The position numbers were made by a program, and so were the translations under genes. Below, one piece after another: positions 17,297 through 25,176 of a stretch of DNA of 64,000 nucleotides. The stretch comes from Vibrio campbellii CAIM 519 = NBRC 15631 = ATCC 25920 (GTDB lineage Bacteria > Pseudomonadota > Gammaproteobacteria > Enterobacterales > Vibrionaceae). Below the pieces are notes generated by a model, which made no database searches, was not told the DNA's origin, and saw only the letters and a list, made by a program, of their open reading frames with translations. Location: positions 868,001 through 932,000 of the forward strand of contig NZ_CP015864.1 in NCBI RefSeq assembly GCF_002163755.1, in the 5' to 3' direction. The stretch's first letter is position 1; every line of letters starts with the position of its first letter.

Positions 17297-18214
17297 ATGT
17301 ATAGGCCTTATTTAAAAATTACCAAACCCGGTATTATCGGCGGCAACTTAGTTGCCGCCATCGGGGGTGTACTTCTCGCTTCTCAAGGCAATATCGATTG
17401 GCTATTACTGCTTGCTGTTTGTATGGGTACTAGCCTAATCGTTGCGTCTGGCTGTGTTTTCAACAATGTGATCGATAAAGATATAGATCGCTTGATGAAA
17501 CGCACCTGTGAAAGAGAACTCGTTAAAAATGTGATACCTGTGTCTAACGCGCTTATTTGGGCTACAGTATTAGGCTTGTCCGGCTTTTATATATTAAGCC
17601 AATTCACAACTACGGTTGCATTGCAATTTGGTGTACTCGGATTCGTTGTCTATGTCGGTTTATATAGCCTTTATTACAAGCGTAAATCCGTTTACGGCAC
17701 ATTGATAGGTGGACTTTCAGGGGCCTGTCCTCCGGTTATCGGTTATTGCGCAGTAACAGGCCACTTTGATGCAGGCGCTGCAATCTTATTCATTACCTTC
17801 TGTATCTGGCAGCTTCCGCATTCCTATGCCATTGCCATTTACCGATTTGATGATTACAAAGCAGCATCCATTCCAGTTCTACCTGTAGAGGTAGGAATAG
17901 CACGTGCTCGTTTACACATCATTGCTTACATTATTGCGTTTGCTGTTGCAGCCTTAGCACTTAACTATCTCGGTTATGCGGGAAGCTGGTATGCGTTAGG
18001 TGTTGGTTTAGTCAGTCTTCACTGGTTATATATTGCCAAAGTAGGCTACCAGAAAGTGCCAGATGCGCAATGGGGCAAGCAGATGTTGCTGTGTTCAATC
18101 GCTAACATCATGGTGTTTTGTTTGCTTATTTCTCTCGACTTTTCAGAGGGAGAACTATCAGAAAATATTCAAGCTCATAACACCATAGTTTTTAATCTTC
18201 TGGGGCAAATTTAA
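17297..18214 (+). CDS. cyoE: Protoheme IX farnesyltransferase (heme O synthase)
   Basis: 305 residues, UbiA-type prenyltransferase with about nine transmembrane helices. The first Asp-rich motif NNVIDKDIDRLMKRT (57-71) and the second region YRFDDYKAASIPVLP are visible. It converts heme B to heme O, the cofactor of the oxidase encoded just upstream. Stop and next start overlap (TAATG at 18212-18216), coupling it to the Sco gene. Confidence 0.95.
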   Translation: MYRPYLKITKPGIIGGNLVAAIGGVLLASQGNIDWLLLLAVCMGTSLIVASGCVFNNVIDKDIDRLMKRTCERELVKNVIPVSNALIWATVLGLSGFYILSQFTTTVALQFGVLGFVVYVGLYSLYYKRKSVYGTLIGGLSGACPPVIGYCAVTGHFDAGAAILFITFCIWQLPHSYAIAIYRFDDYKAASIPVLPVEVGIARARLHIIAYIIAFAVAALALNYLGYAGSWYALGVGLVSLHWLYIAKVGYQKVPDAQWGKQMLLCSIANIMVFCLLISLDFSEGELSENIQAHNTIVFNLLGQI

Positions 18215-18834
18215 TGACGAAAAACCCTGTAAAAATTGTGCTCCTTCTTGGGGCACTTGCCATCGCTGGTATATTCGCACTTTACATCAGCAACAGCACA
18301 GTCCCGATCGGAGAAAAACAAAAAGCGCTTAAAGATCTTGGCGGGGAGTTTCAATTGAATAGCCTTGATGGCACCGTCAGTCTAAACCAATTTAAAGGGC
18401 AAACTGTCGTTCTATATTTTGGATTCCTAAACTGTGCTGAAGTCTGTCCCTCTTCAATGGGCGTGATGTCGGCTGCTTTTTCTCTGTTACCACCTGAAGA
18501 ATATGCGAACGTACAAGGTATCTTTATCAGCGTCGATCCTGGTCGTGATGACCTTGATTCTCTCGACAAATTTGCAAAGTATTTTGATAAACGCATTAAA
18601 GGGCTAACAGGAACTAAAAATGAAATAGATGCCTTGACACAACAGTATGGTGTTTACTTTGATTTAGTTGATATGGAGTCTTCTGAACTTAGCTACACCG
18701 TAGACCACGCATCTCTTTTCTACATTATTAACCCAGAAGGGAAGTTGGTTGATGCAATGAGCCACACAACAACACCTGTTGAGCTAGCTGCAGGTATTGA
18801 TAGAGCTCGTAGCAAAGCCCTTGCTAATAACTAA
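18214..18834 (+). CDS. SCO1/SenC-family copper chaperone
   Basis: 206 residues. An N-terminal signal anchor (about 7-25), then a thioredoxin-fold domain with the Sco copper motif CAEVC (Cys74, Cys78) and the distal His165 in VDHASLFY. Sco proteins reduce or metallate copper centres of oxidases, usually CuA. Because the co-transcribed subunit II has no CuA, this member may instead serve CuB of CyoB or a periplasmic redox task; that is inference. Confidence 0.9.
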   Translation: MTKNPVKIVLLLGALAIAGIFALYISNSTVPIGEKQKALKDLGGEFQLNSLDGTVSLNQFKGQTVVLYFGFLNCAEVCPSSMGVMSAAFSLLPPEEYANVQGIFISVDPGRDDLDSLDKFAKYFDKRIKGLTGTKNEIDALTQQYGVYFDLVDMESSELSYTVDHASLFYIINPEGKLVDAMSHTTTPVELAAGIDRARSKALANN

Positions 18835-18850
18835 AACTACAGGGAAAATT

Positions 18851-19354
18851 ATGAAAAAGACCGTACTATTAGCCACATTGGCACTGGCTACATTCCAAGC
18901 TTCTGCTCATGACCACGACCACAGTGCTCATGACACTGCAATGGCTGATACTAAGACATATCATGCAGTACAAACTATTAATAACGTACTTACGATTGAA
19001 AATGCTCGTGCTAAAGCAACAATACCAGGGGTAAAGGTCAGCGCAGGTTATATGACGATATCCAACGATACCGATAAGCCTATTCGCCTTGTAGAGGCGA
19101 AATCATCTATAGCAAAACACACTGAGATCCATCGTATGTTTATGCGTGATAATAAGATGGCAATGCGTAAAGTTGATGCACTAGAGATTCCTGCAAAAGG
19201 TTCTGTTGAGCTAAAACCAAATGATTATCACCTAATGTTCATGGGTGTAACAGAAACTTTAAAGCCTGGACAAGACATCAAAACGACTTTAGTTGACGAC
19301 ACTGGCAGAAGTTTTGACGTGCAAGTGACGGTTATGCCTATGACTAAGTATTGA
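18851..19354 (+). CDS. PCuAC-family periplasmic copper chaperone (DUF461)
   Basis: 167 residues with a cleavable signal peptide (about 1-19, ending ASA) followed by a His-rich start (HDHDHSAHD). The PCuAC fold shows the copper-site spacing His...Met (HTEIHRMFMRDNKM) and later HLMFM. PCuAC delivers Cu(I) together with Sco. ATG 18851 has AGGG upstream at a suitable distance; the longer frame overlapping the sco gene lacks a signal peptide at its start. Co-operonic with sco. Confidence 0.9.
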   Translation: MKKTVLLATLALATFQASAHDHDHSAHDTAMADTKTYHAVQTINNVLTIENARAKATIPGVKVSAGYMTISNDTDKPIRLVEAKSSIAKHTEIHRMFMRDNKMAMRKVDALEIPAKGSVELKPNDYHLMFMGVTETLKPGQDIKTTLVDDTGRSFDVQVTVMPMTKY

Positions 19355-19368
19355 TTCGGAGTATATAT

Positions 19369-19866
19369 ATGAAGTTGTGTGCTAGTGTGCTGGGTTCGCT
19401 GCTCGCTTTATCAACCTTATTTAATATCGCACAAGCAAAAACATCAATGGACAGCTTTTTTGAGAGTCAAGCTATCCCCTGCTCTTCTGAGCTTCAGGAT
19501 TTGGCAACAACCGCGTTAAAAGAAAACCCTCATAGAATGCTACCCTATGCTAGTAAGTCTGATGATATTCATCTTTTCAATGCACTGGCTGTCACTACTT
19601 ATCGTGACCGTCAAAGTCATGTGACCTTTCATGGTGTCAAAAATATCGAGGGTGGATGTGATACCTCTGTCACCGAAAGCTACATTTTGCAAACCTCATG
19701 TGCTGACGCTCGACATGAAGCTTTTAGCAAATGGGACTTCGAAGGGAAATTGAACGAGCATACCTACGTGCTTAAAAGCAAAAAGATTAGTGGAAAACAA
19801 GCGTTTCTTACAGAGCAGCTATCAAATTTTTGCTTAGTAACAACACGACAAGTCATTAGCAACTAA
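19369..19866 (+). CDS. Periplasmic protein of unknown function, end of cyo operon
   Basis: 165 residues with a signal peptide (MKLCASVLGSLLALSTLF, cleavage near AQA) and four cysteines in the mature part that could form disulfides (IPCSSEL, GGCDTS, TSCADA, NFCLV). No family was recognised. The start at 19369 follows CGGAG; an earlier in-frame ATG overlaps the PCuAC stop. Its position at the end of an oxidase/copper operon suggests a role in oxidase assembly or copper stress, but this is only context. Confidence 0.65.
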   Translation: MKLCASVLGSLLALSTLFNIAQAKTSMDSFFESQAIPCSSELQDLATTALKENPHRMLPYASKSDDIHLFNALAVTTYRDRQSHVTFHGVKNIEGGCDTSVTESYILQTSCADARHEAFSKWDFEGKLNEHTYVLKSKKISGKQAFLTEQLSNFCLVTTRQVISN

Positions 19867-19886
19867 CCATACTCACATTCAATATC

Positions 19887-19927
19887 AATGCTCCGTTTCT
19901 TGATTATTCAAGCTCGGGGCATTTTTT
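19887..19927 (+). terminator. Terminator of the cyo operon
   Basis: Stem AATGCTCCG / CGGGGCATT (one G-T pair) with a long loop, followed by a T-run. Confidence 0.7.
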
Positions 19928-20040
19928 CCAAATACGATTAAAAACATCATTGAAATAAAAGCTTACCATTAGATATGGCTTTTTGTATCTTTTATAAAGG
20001 TCAATAATGACAGCTAATCAAAGCCAGCGTTCGCTTATGG

Positions 20041-20400
20041 CAACATAGGGAGGTATCCTACCCATTTTTGATGCGGAGCCGTTGCGTTAACAGCTTGAGC
20101 GAGCAAGCTCGAGCAATAGACATTTTATGCTCACTGCCCTTAGTTCAATTAAACTTGAGTACTGTTTTCGCTACGAAACTCTGACGTTCATACTGGCGTC
20201 AGTGGTCTAACATTATTGTTATCACCGCTCTCTAACGACTCTCTCTGAATACGTCCTGAGCAGTCTCGTTCTTTGCGAACGTCAGAGACTTCTTTTACTT
20301 TGCTATCAAGCTTTTGACGCTGTATCTAACGTTGAATCGCCTTGTGGCGACTATCAACCTAAATTCCATACCTTTGATCTACTTGGTGGTGCTAACACGT
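20041..20400. other. Structured noncoding region
   Basis: No open frame with recognisable content on either strand. Several inverted repeats occur: AGCTTG...CAAGCT near 20090, CTGACG...CGTCAG at 20181-20203, and a perfect 11-bp pair CTCTGACGTTC (20179) with GAACGTCAGAG (20277), which encloses CGTTC..GAACG. This suggests an RNA structure or a decayed mobile element; the identity is unknown. Confidence 0.35.
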
Positions 20401-20421
20401 GAATCATTATAGATATTGGGG

Positions 20422-20640
20422 CTATTTATCATACTTAAGTGGTTTTACAACAGATTCTAAGCCCTCAATCTTGAGAGCTAAACAGAGCTGCATTAACGCC
20501 CCCAATTCCCCTTCCGGAAAACCTTTTTTATCGAACCAGAGTAGATATTCCTCCGGAAGATCAATAAGTACACGCCCAGCGTATTTGCCAAACGGCATTT
20601 GCATTCTAGCGAGTTTAATGAGGTTGTCTTTTTTTAACAT
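20422..20640 (-). CDS. DUF3820-family protein
   Basis: 72 residues covering nearly the whole DUF3820 module: MPFGKYAGRVLIDLPEEYLLW, then FPEGELGALM. The same module is found as a C-terminal extension of exonuclease X-type nucleases and in small stand-alone proteins. Probable nucleic-acid-related function, not established. ATG 20640 is the only sensible start. Confidence 0.8.
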   Translation of the reverse strand: MLKKDNLIKLARMQMPFGKYAGRVLIDLPEEYLLWFDKKGFPEGELGALMQLCLALKIEGLESVVKPLKYDK

Positions 20641-20863
20641 ATACTAGAAATCTGTTGGGATAAATCTTGGCTAAGAGTAACATCCAAGCGATTGACCCAC
20701 CAGTTAATTGCATCTTCTGCGTTGTCTAAAGAACCAATCATGGAAGAGAAATCCTTATTCCCTGCTTAGTGGTCACTCGAAGCAAACAGCGGCATATCAG
20801 CTTCCCGAAGGACAATTTCATGTTAAAGTATGCGGCTTACTGGAAAGTATTACGAGAAAAATA

Positions 20864-21172
20864 ATGAAGTCACCTTGCCGCGCGGCCTGTAAAAACAATG
20901 GCGGGATCTGTTCTGGTTGCCACCGAACTGTGGAAGAAATCATTCAGTGGAAAAATAAGTCTGACGCTCAACGAGACGCCATCATTGAGCAATTAGTTGG
21001 GAATGATTCGACCCACTCTTGCCCTGAATGTGGCACGAACGCGCACTGTGATATTGCTGCTGGGAAAGAAACGTGTTGGTGCTTTAATATTGAGACCAGA
21101 GATTTACCAGAGGCAGAGGCAGGACAGCTCTGTTTATGTCGTAAGTGTTTGGAGAAAAAGCCAGTCGCCTAG
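20864..21172 (+). CDS. DUF1289 plus cysteine-rich CWC fusion protein
   Basis: 102 residues. N-terminal DUF1289 with SPCRAACKNNGGICSGCHRT (about 2-21), then EEIIQWKNKSDAQRDAII; C-terminal cysteine-rich CWC domain with CPECGTNAHCDIAAGKETC and LCLCRKCLEKKP. In total it has a dozen cysteines arranged as putative zinc knuckles. Start ATG 20864; the longer open frame upstream (from 20708) has no match to the family. Function unknown. Confidence 0.8.
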   Translation: MKSPCRAACKNNGGICSGCHRTVEEIIQWKNKSDAQRDAIIEQLVGNDSTHSCPECGTNAHCDIAAGKETCWCFNIETRDLPEAEAGQLCLCRKCLEKKPVA

Positions 21173-21232
21173 CCCATCGAATACAGGACACAACGGACTG
21201 GCTATCATTGAAATGAAGGTAAGTTCAGCGAA

Positions 21233-21577
21233 CTATTTCTGCGCTAACGCTTGGGATTCAAACTTCACGCCATCCCAACCCGTCACCATAAAGTTACGAA
21301 TGTTTTGATGGTCGTTATTCGCTGGGTGCGCCAACACATCTTCTCGGTAGAAACGACCAAAACACGCCAACGTTGCTTCTTTGCTTAGGTTATTCAGTTG
21401 ACCAAAAGCGAAGATCTTGCATGAACTGTTGTTCTCACCTGCATTATTCTGCGTTTCACCATTCACAAAGGCCGCTGGCGTAAACTCGTAGTTTGCCTCA
21501 ATGGCTGCCATTGCCGTTTCAAATTCAACAGTCTCTGGTGATGCCGCTAGCGCATCCAAAAATTGTTTTAGTTCCAT
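21233..21577 (-). CDS. HopJ-family protein (type III effector-like fold, housekeeping in Vibrio)
   Basis: 114 residues matching the HopJ family throughout: MELKQFLDALAASPETVEF, YEFTPAAFVNG, NSSCKIFAFGQLNNLSKEAT and RNFMVTGWDGVKFE. The name comes from a Pseudomonas effector, but the family is widespread in free-living gammaproteobacteria and no secretion genes are nearby, so an effector role is not implied. Monocistronic. Confidence 0.85.
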   Translation of the reverse strand: MELKQFLDALAASPETVEFETAMAAIEANYEFTPAAFVNGETQNNAGENNSSCKIFAFGQLNNLSKEATLACFGRFYREDVLAHPANNDHQNIRNFMVTGWDGVKFESQALAQK

Positions 21578-21801
21578 TATTCCTACTTCCTAGTGTCTTT
21601 ACTTTCCCAAATAACATTGGATAAACAGTGACACATTTGTTTCATAAAAAGCCAATACAAGGGTCATAAATCATACATATATTCAGAGCCTTGTTTAATA
21701 ACACTTCAATCAATGCGCTATTCCTCACTGTTTTGGTGAATGAATAGATATCTACTGTAGGTGCATTGAGTGACATTGTATCCGTTTAATAAGGAAATAT
21801 C

Positions 21802-23571
21802 ATGACCACCCCATTTAAGGCAATAGGCGTATTGGCATTATCTTCACTTGCCATCGCATGTTCATCTCAACCTGACGATTCTCTCTCTTCGTTTACAGCC
21901 CAATGTAAAGCATCGGTAGCACCTGTTGCGGGAGAGGCATCCATCCAAGGATTGACCTTTATGGGAACGTCTATCGCTGACGCACCATTCGACACATCAG
22001 CAGCAGAAATCGTTCAATATGATGCGTGTACTGACAAGCTTTACGTAGTCAACGCTCAAGCAAAGCGTGTCGATGTGCTTTCTATGGATGACAAAGGCGC
22101 ACCAACACAAACCGCCTTCATTGATCTCAACATCGCGGGCAAAACAGCGGGCGTTGAAATTGGTGCAGCAAACAGTGTTGCAGTCTTTAATGGTTTAGTC
22201 GCTGTTGCGATTGAAAACAGCGATAAACAAGCAAATGGCATTATTGGTTTGTATCGCTCGGATGATTTGTCGCTTATCACCACCTTCCCTACCGGCGCAC
22301 TGCCAGATATGGTTGGCTTCTCAAAAGACGGCAGATACATCGCAACAGCAAACGAAGGTGAGCCAAATGGTGACTACAGTGTCGACCCAGAAGGCAGCAT
22401 CACGCTGATCGACTTGAGCCAAGGCGTAAACCAAGCAGAGGTCACGCAGATTGGTTTCAATGAGTTCGATGGTGCACGTAAGTCTGAATTGCCTGCTGGT
22501 GTTCGAATCTCAGGTCCAAATGCCACGGTGGCGCAGGATCTAGAGCCGGAATACCTCACTTTTGCAGACAACGGCAAAATCTACGTTGCACTGCAAGAGA
22601 ACAATGCGATGGCAATCGTAAACCCTGAAAGCAAATCGGTAGAGAAGATTGTCGGTCTAGGCGAGAAATCTTGGTCTGAATCAAAACTGGATGCCTCGAA
22701 CAAAGACAAAATCATTGGTAATTTTAAGAGTTACCCTCAACTGGTTGGTCTGTACATGCCAGATACCCTCGACAGTTACTCGGTAGATGGCAAAACTTAC
22801 ATACTCTCTGCCAACGAAGGTGACGGTCGTGAATATGGCTTCAAAACAACGCAAGCGCTATGTGACCAAGCGGGCTTTAAGTGGGATGAAGACGATTACC
22901 TCGGTACAGATGAATATACTTCTGAGCAAGGCACCTGTTTAAGCCATGTTGATGAGGTACGAGGTAAGAAGCTGAAAGTCGCAGCAGACCACCCATTAGC
23001 AGAAGCACTAAAAGACAACAAACAACTCGCGCGTCTAAAAGTGATTAAGCCTGAACAAACACTTTCTGCGCAAAACAACGTTCAAGCGTACGGTGCCCGT
23101 TCATTCTCTATCTGGGATGAAAACGGTGAGTTGGTTTTCGATAGTGGTGACGATTTCGCGACCATCGCATTGATGAATGAAGGTAAGAACTTCAACAGCA
23201 CTAACGATAGCAATGACAGCGGCGATGACCGCAGCGACGACAAAGGCATTGAGCCAGAGGCGATTGAAGTGGCACAAATCAATAGTCGTCATTACGCGTT
23301 CATCGGTTTGGAACGCCAAGGTGGCATCATGATTTATGACATCACAGACCCGAAGCAAGCGCAGTTCCTGCATTACGTAAACCGTCGTGATTACAGCCAA
23401 CCAGTTTGTACAGAAGTGGAAGATAGCGAATGTACGAACAATACTTACAATCCAAAAGCAGGTGATTTGGCGCCGGAGTCAATCAACTACTTTGGTCGTA
23501 ACGGACAACACTTTATCGCAGTAGGCAATGAAGTTTCAGGCACGACGTCTGTGTTTCGAATTGAGCTTTAA
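21802..23571 (+). CDS. Choice-of-anchor I lipoprotein (beta-propeller-like, formerly annotated alkaline phosphatase)
   Basis: 589 residues. A signal peptide with lipobox SLAIACSS places Cys20 as the lipidated residue. The body has propeller-like repeats: VAVFNGLVAVAIENSDKQAN, GFSKDGRYIATANEGEPNGD, GKIYVALQENNAMAIV, TYILSANEGDGREYGF, and an Asp-rich stretch (NDSNDSGDDRSDDKG) in the last quarter. This pattern is that of choice-of-anchor I proteins. Enzymatic activity is not established. Good start with AAGGAAA upstream, and its own terminator. Confidence 0.85.
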   Translation: MTTPFKAIGVLALSSLAIACSSQPDDSLSSFTAQCKASVAPVAGEASIQGLTFMGTSIADAPFDTSAAEIVQYDACTDKLYVVNAQAKRVDVLSMDDKGAPTQTAFIDLNIAGKTAGVEIGAANSVAVFNGLVAVAIENSDKQANGIIGLYRSDDLSLITTFPTGALPDMVGFSKDGRYIATANEGEPNGDYSVDPEGSITLIDLSQGVNQAEVTQIGFNEFDGARKSELPAGVRISGPNATVAQDLEPEYLTFADNGKIYVALQENNAMAIVNPESKSVEKIVGLGEKSWSESKLDASNKDKIIGNFKSYPQLVGLYMPDTLDSYSVDGKTYILSANEGDGREYGFKTTQALCDQAGFKWDEDDYLGTDEYTSEQGTCLSHVDEVRGKKLKVAADHPLAEALKDNKQLARLKVIKPEQTLSAQNNVQAYGARSFSIWDENGELVFDSGDDFATIALMNEGKNFNSTNDSNDSGDDRSDDKGIEPEAIEVAQINSRHYAFIGLERQGGIMIYDITDPKQAQFLHYVNRRDYSQPVCTEVEDSECTNNTYNPKAGDLAPESINYFGRNGQHFIAVGNEVSGTTSVFRIEL

Positions 23572-23607
23572 TACCCACATTTCAAGAGAACAAACTTAAA
23601 AGTAAAG

Positions 23608-23634
23608 CGCCCGAACTTCAGTCCGGGCGTTTTT
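23608..23634 (+). terminator. Terminator after the choice-of-anchor I gene
   Basis: Stem CGCCCG / CGGGCG followed by TTTTTG. Confidence 0.85.
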
Positions 23635-23649
23635 GTTTATAGTAAGAGT

Positions 23650-23814
23650 GAGATTCCCGACTCGCTCCTTCGTCGCTCTCGAGAATGACGGAAACTAGCT
23701 TAGCAGTTCAGAACGATACTAGCCTAAAAAGTGGAAAAGTTCTCTTCCAGTTCCAAGTAGTACCATCACAACCAACGTCATTAAGGAATCGAGGAACGAG
23801 ATGTCCGGAATCTC
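23650..23814. repeat. Palindromic repeat element with inverted ends (MITE-like)
   Basis: The left end (GAGATTCCCGACTCGCTCC ... GAATGACG, 23650-23690) is an imperfect inverted copy of the right end (CGTCATT ... GTCCGGAATCTC, 23776-23814). The interior of about 85 bp contains no gene. The size and structure fit a non-autonomous miniature element or intergenic repeat of vibrios; the family name is not known to me. Confidence 0.55.
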
Positions 23815-23831
23815 TCTTTAATCACTCAGCT

Positions 23832-24170
23832 CTATTCTTCAATCGCCAATGCATCGCACTTCGAAGCACAGATAAAGTCGTTCTTATGCAGACCTTTTAT
23901 AGAGTGGCTCCACCAAGTGATGGTCACTTTGCCCCACTCCAGTAAGATAGATGGGTGATGGAATTCATCTTCTGCAAGCTCAGCAATCTTGTTGCTAAAC
24001 GCCCACGCTTGTTTGAAGTTCTTAAACTTGTAGACCTTTTCAAGTTGAGGAATCTCATCTCTCTCAATGATCTGCCAATCAGACAATTGCAGCAGCAGAG
24101 ACTGTTGTTCCTCTTTACTAAGTGCAATGGCATCGATACTACAAGCTTCGCATTTTTGTTCATTCAACAT
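23832..24170 (-). CDS. phhB: Pterin-4a-carbinolamine dehydratase
   Basis: 112 residues with the DCoH fold and signature DEFHHPSILLEWGKVTITWWSH (catalytic His pair in FHHP). It regenerates the tetrahydropterin cofactor of phenylalanine hydroxylase. ATG 24170 overlaps the end of phhA (CTCATGTTGAATGA contains both the start and the phhA stop), so translation is coupled. An N-terminal Cys pair (CEAC) is present. Confidence 0.95.
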   Translation of the reverse strand: MLNEQKCEACSIDAIALSKEEQQSLLLQLSDWQIIERDEIPQLEKVYKFKNFKQAWAFSNKIAELAEDEFHHPSILLEWGKVTITWWSHSIKGLHKNDFICASKCDALAIEE

Positions 24171-24954
24171 GAGCAGGTTCCTTTGGTTCAAAAAGTGGTG
24201 GAAGCAATCCGGCTTCAATCGCTAGATCGGCTTGTTTCAATAAATTCAGTTGGCTGATTTGGAAAAGCTGGGACAAATCTTCAATCACGTAGTATTTCGG
24301 CTGCATGATATCGATGCGATAAGGCGTTCTTAAAACAGTTTGCAGATCGAATTCGCCTCTAATCGCGATGTTGCTTTCCAATGAATAGATGGTTTCTCCC
24401 GGAGATGAAAGGATACCGCCACCGTAGATTTTGGTTTGATTACCTTCTCGGACCAAGCCGAACTCGACTGTAAACCAATATAGACGGGCAAGGTAGCCTC
24501 GCTGCTTTGGTGTCGCAGCTTGTCCAAGCTGTCCGTAGTGCTCGGTAAAGGCGGCAAAATCAGGGTTGGTGAGCATGGCGCAATGACCAAAAATCTCATG
24601 GAAGAAATCCGGCTCTTGTAGGTAATCAAACTCTTCTCGCGTTCTCAAAAACGTCGCGACTGGGAAGCGTTTGTTGCCAAGCAGATTGAAGAAACGATCA
24701 AAGTCGATCAATGCTGGCACTGGCTCCACTTGCCAGCCCGTGGTTTCCATCAAAACACGATTGATTTCGGGCAGTTGTGGCACTCGGTCCTGGGGTAAAT
24801 CAAGCAGCTTAAGTCCATGCAGATACGCCTCGCATGCTCGGTCTTGAATCACGCTCATTTGTCTGGTTACCAAGTCGCGCCAAATGGCATCCTCTTCATG
24901 GCTCCATTCTACCCTTCCATCCTGATCGACGGGTTTTGAATGATACTGAGTCAT
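24160..24954 (-). CDS. phhA: Phenylalanine 4-monooxygenase
   Basis: 264 residues, the bacterial single-domain size. The iron site is visible: His119 and His124 in FFHEIFGHCAML and Glu164 in WFTVEFGL. It converts phenylalanine to tyrosine with tetrahydrobiopterin-type cofactor and O2. First gene of phhAB; a TyrR box sits upstream, as expected for PhhR/TyrR-controlled phh operons. Confidence 0.96.
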   Translation of the reverse strand: MTQYHSKPVDQDGRVEWSHEEDAIWRDLVTRQMSVIQDRACEAYLHGLKLLDLPQDRVPQLPEINRVLMETTGWQVEPVPALIDFDRFFNLLGNKRFPVATFLRTREEFDYLQEPDFFHEIFGHCAMLTNPDFAAFTEHYGQLGQAATPKQRGYLARLYWFTVEFGLVREGNQTKIYGGGILSSPGETIYSLESNIAIRGEFDLQTVLRTPYRIDIMQPKYYVIEDLSQLFQISQLNLLKQADLAIEAGLLPPLFEPKEPAHVE

Positions 24955-25046
24955 TGCACATCTCCGTTAACAAATCCTTTACATTAAGCCTATCTACACT
25001 CTTTTCACCTTCCAATCCCCTGACGATTTTTCAATCAAAATTCAGG

Positions 25047-25064
25047 TGTAACATTTTCTTTACA
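25047..25064 (-). promoter_or_regulatory. TyrR box upstream of phhAB
   Basis: TGTAAC-N6-TTTACA (with ATTTTC as spacer) differs by one base from the TyrR consensus TGTAAA-N6-TTTACA. It lies about 93 bp upstream of phhA, in the divergent interval to aacS. A weaker candidate (GTTAAC-N6-TTTACA) is at 24966-24983. Activation by TyrR with phenylalanine or tyrosine is inference from the family. Confidence 0.7.
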
Positions 25065-25176
25065 TAAACACTTAACACCTTGATATAACTGGAAAGCCAC
25101 ATTCACTCATTGGTTTGACTTTGTTGAAACTTCACTTCAGACTGAAAACGTTAAAACTTTGTTATAGAGGGGAACT

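Noticed and set aside
20399..20647. Plus-strand open frame opposite the DUF3820 gene
   Set aside because: It is antisense to a clear DUF3820 protein and has no features of its own.
21233..21577. HopJ-family gene as a type III secretion effector
   Set aside because: The family name is historical; no secretion or chaperone genes are near, and family members are common in non-pathogens.
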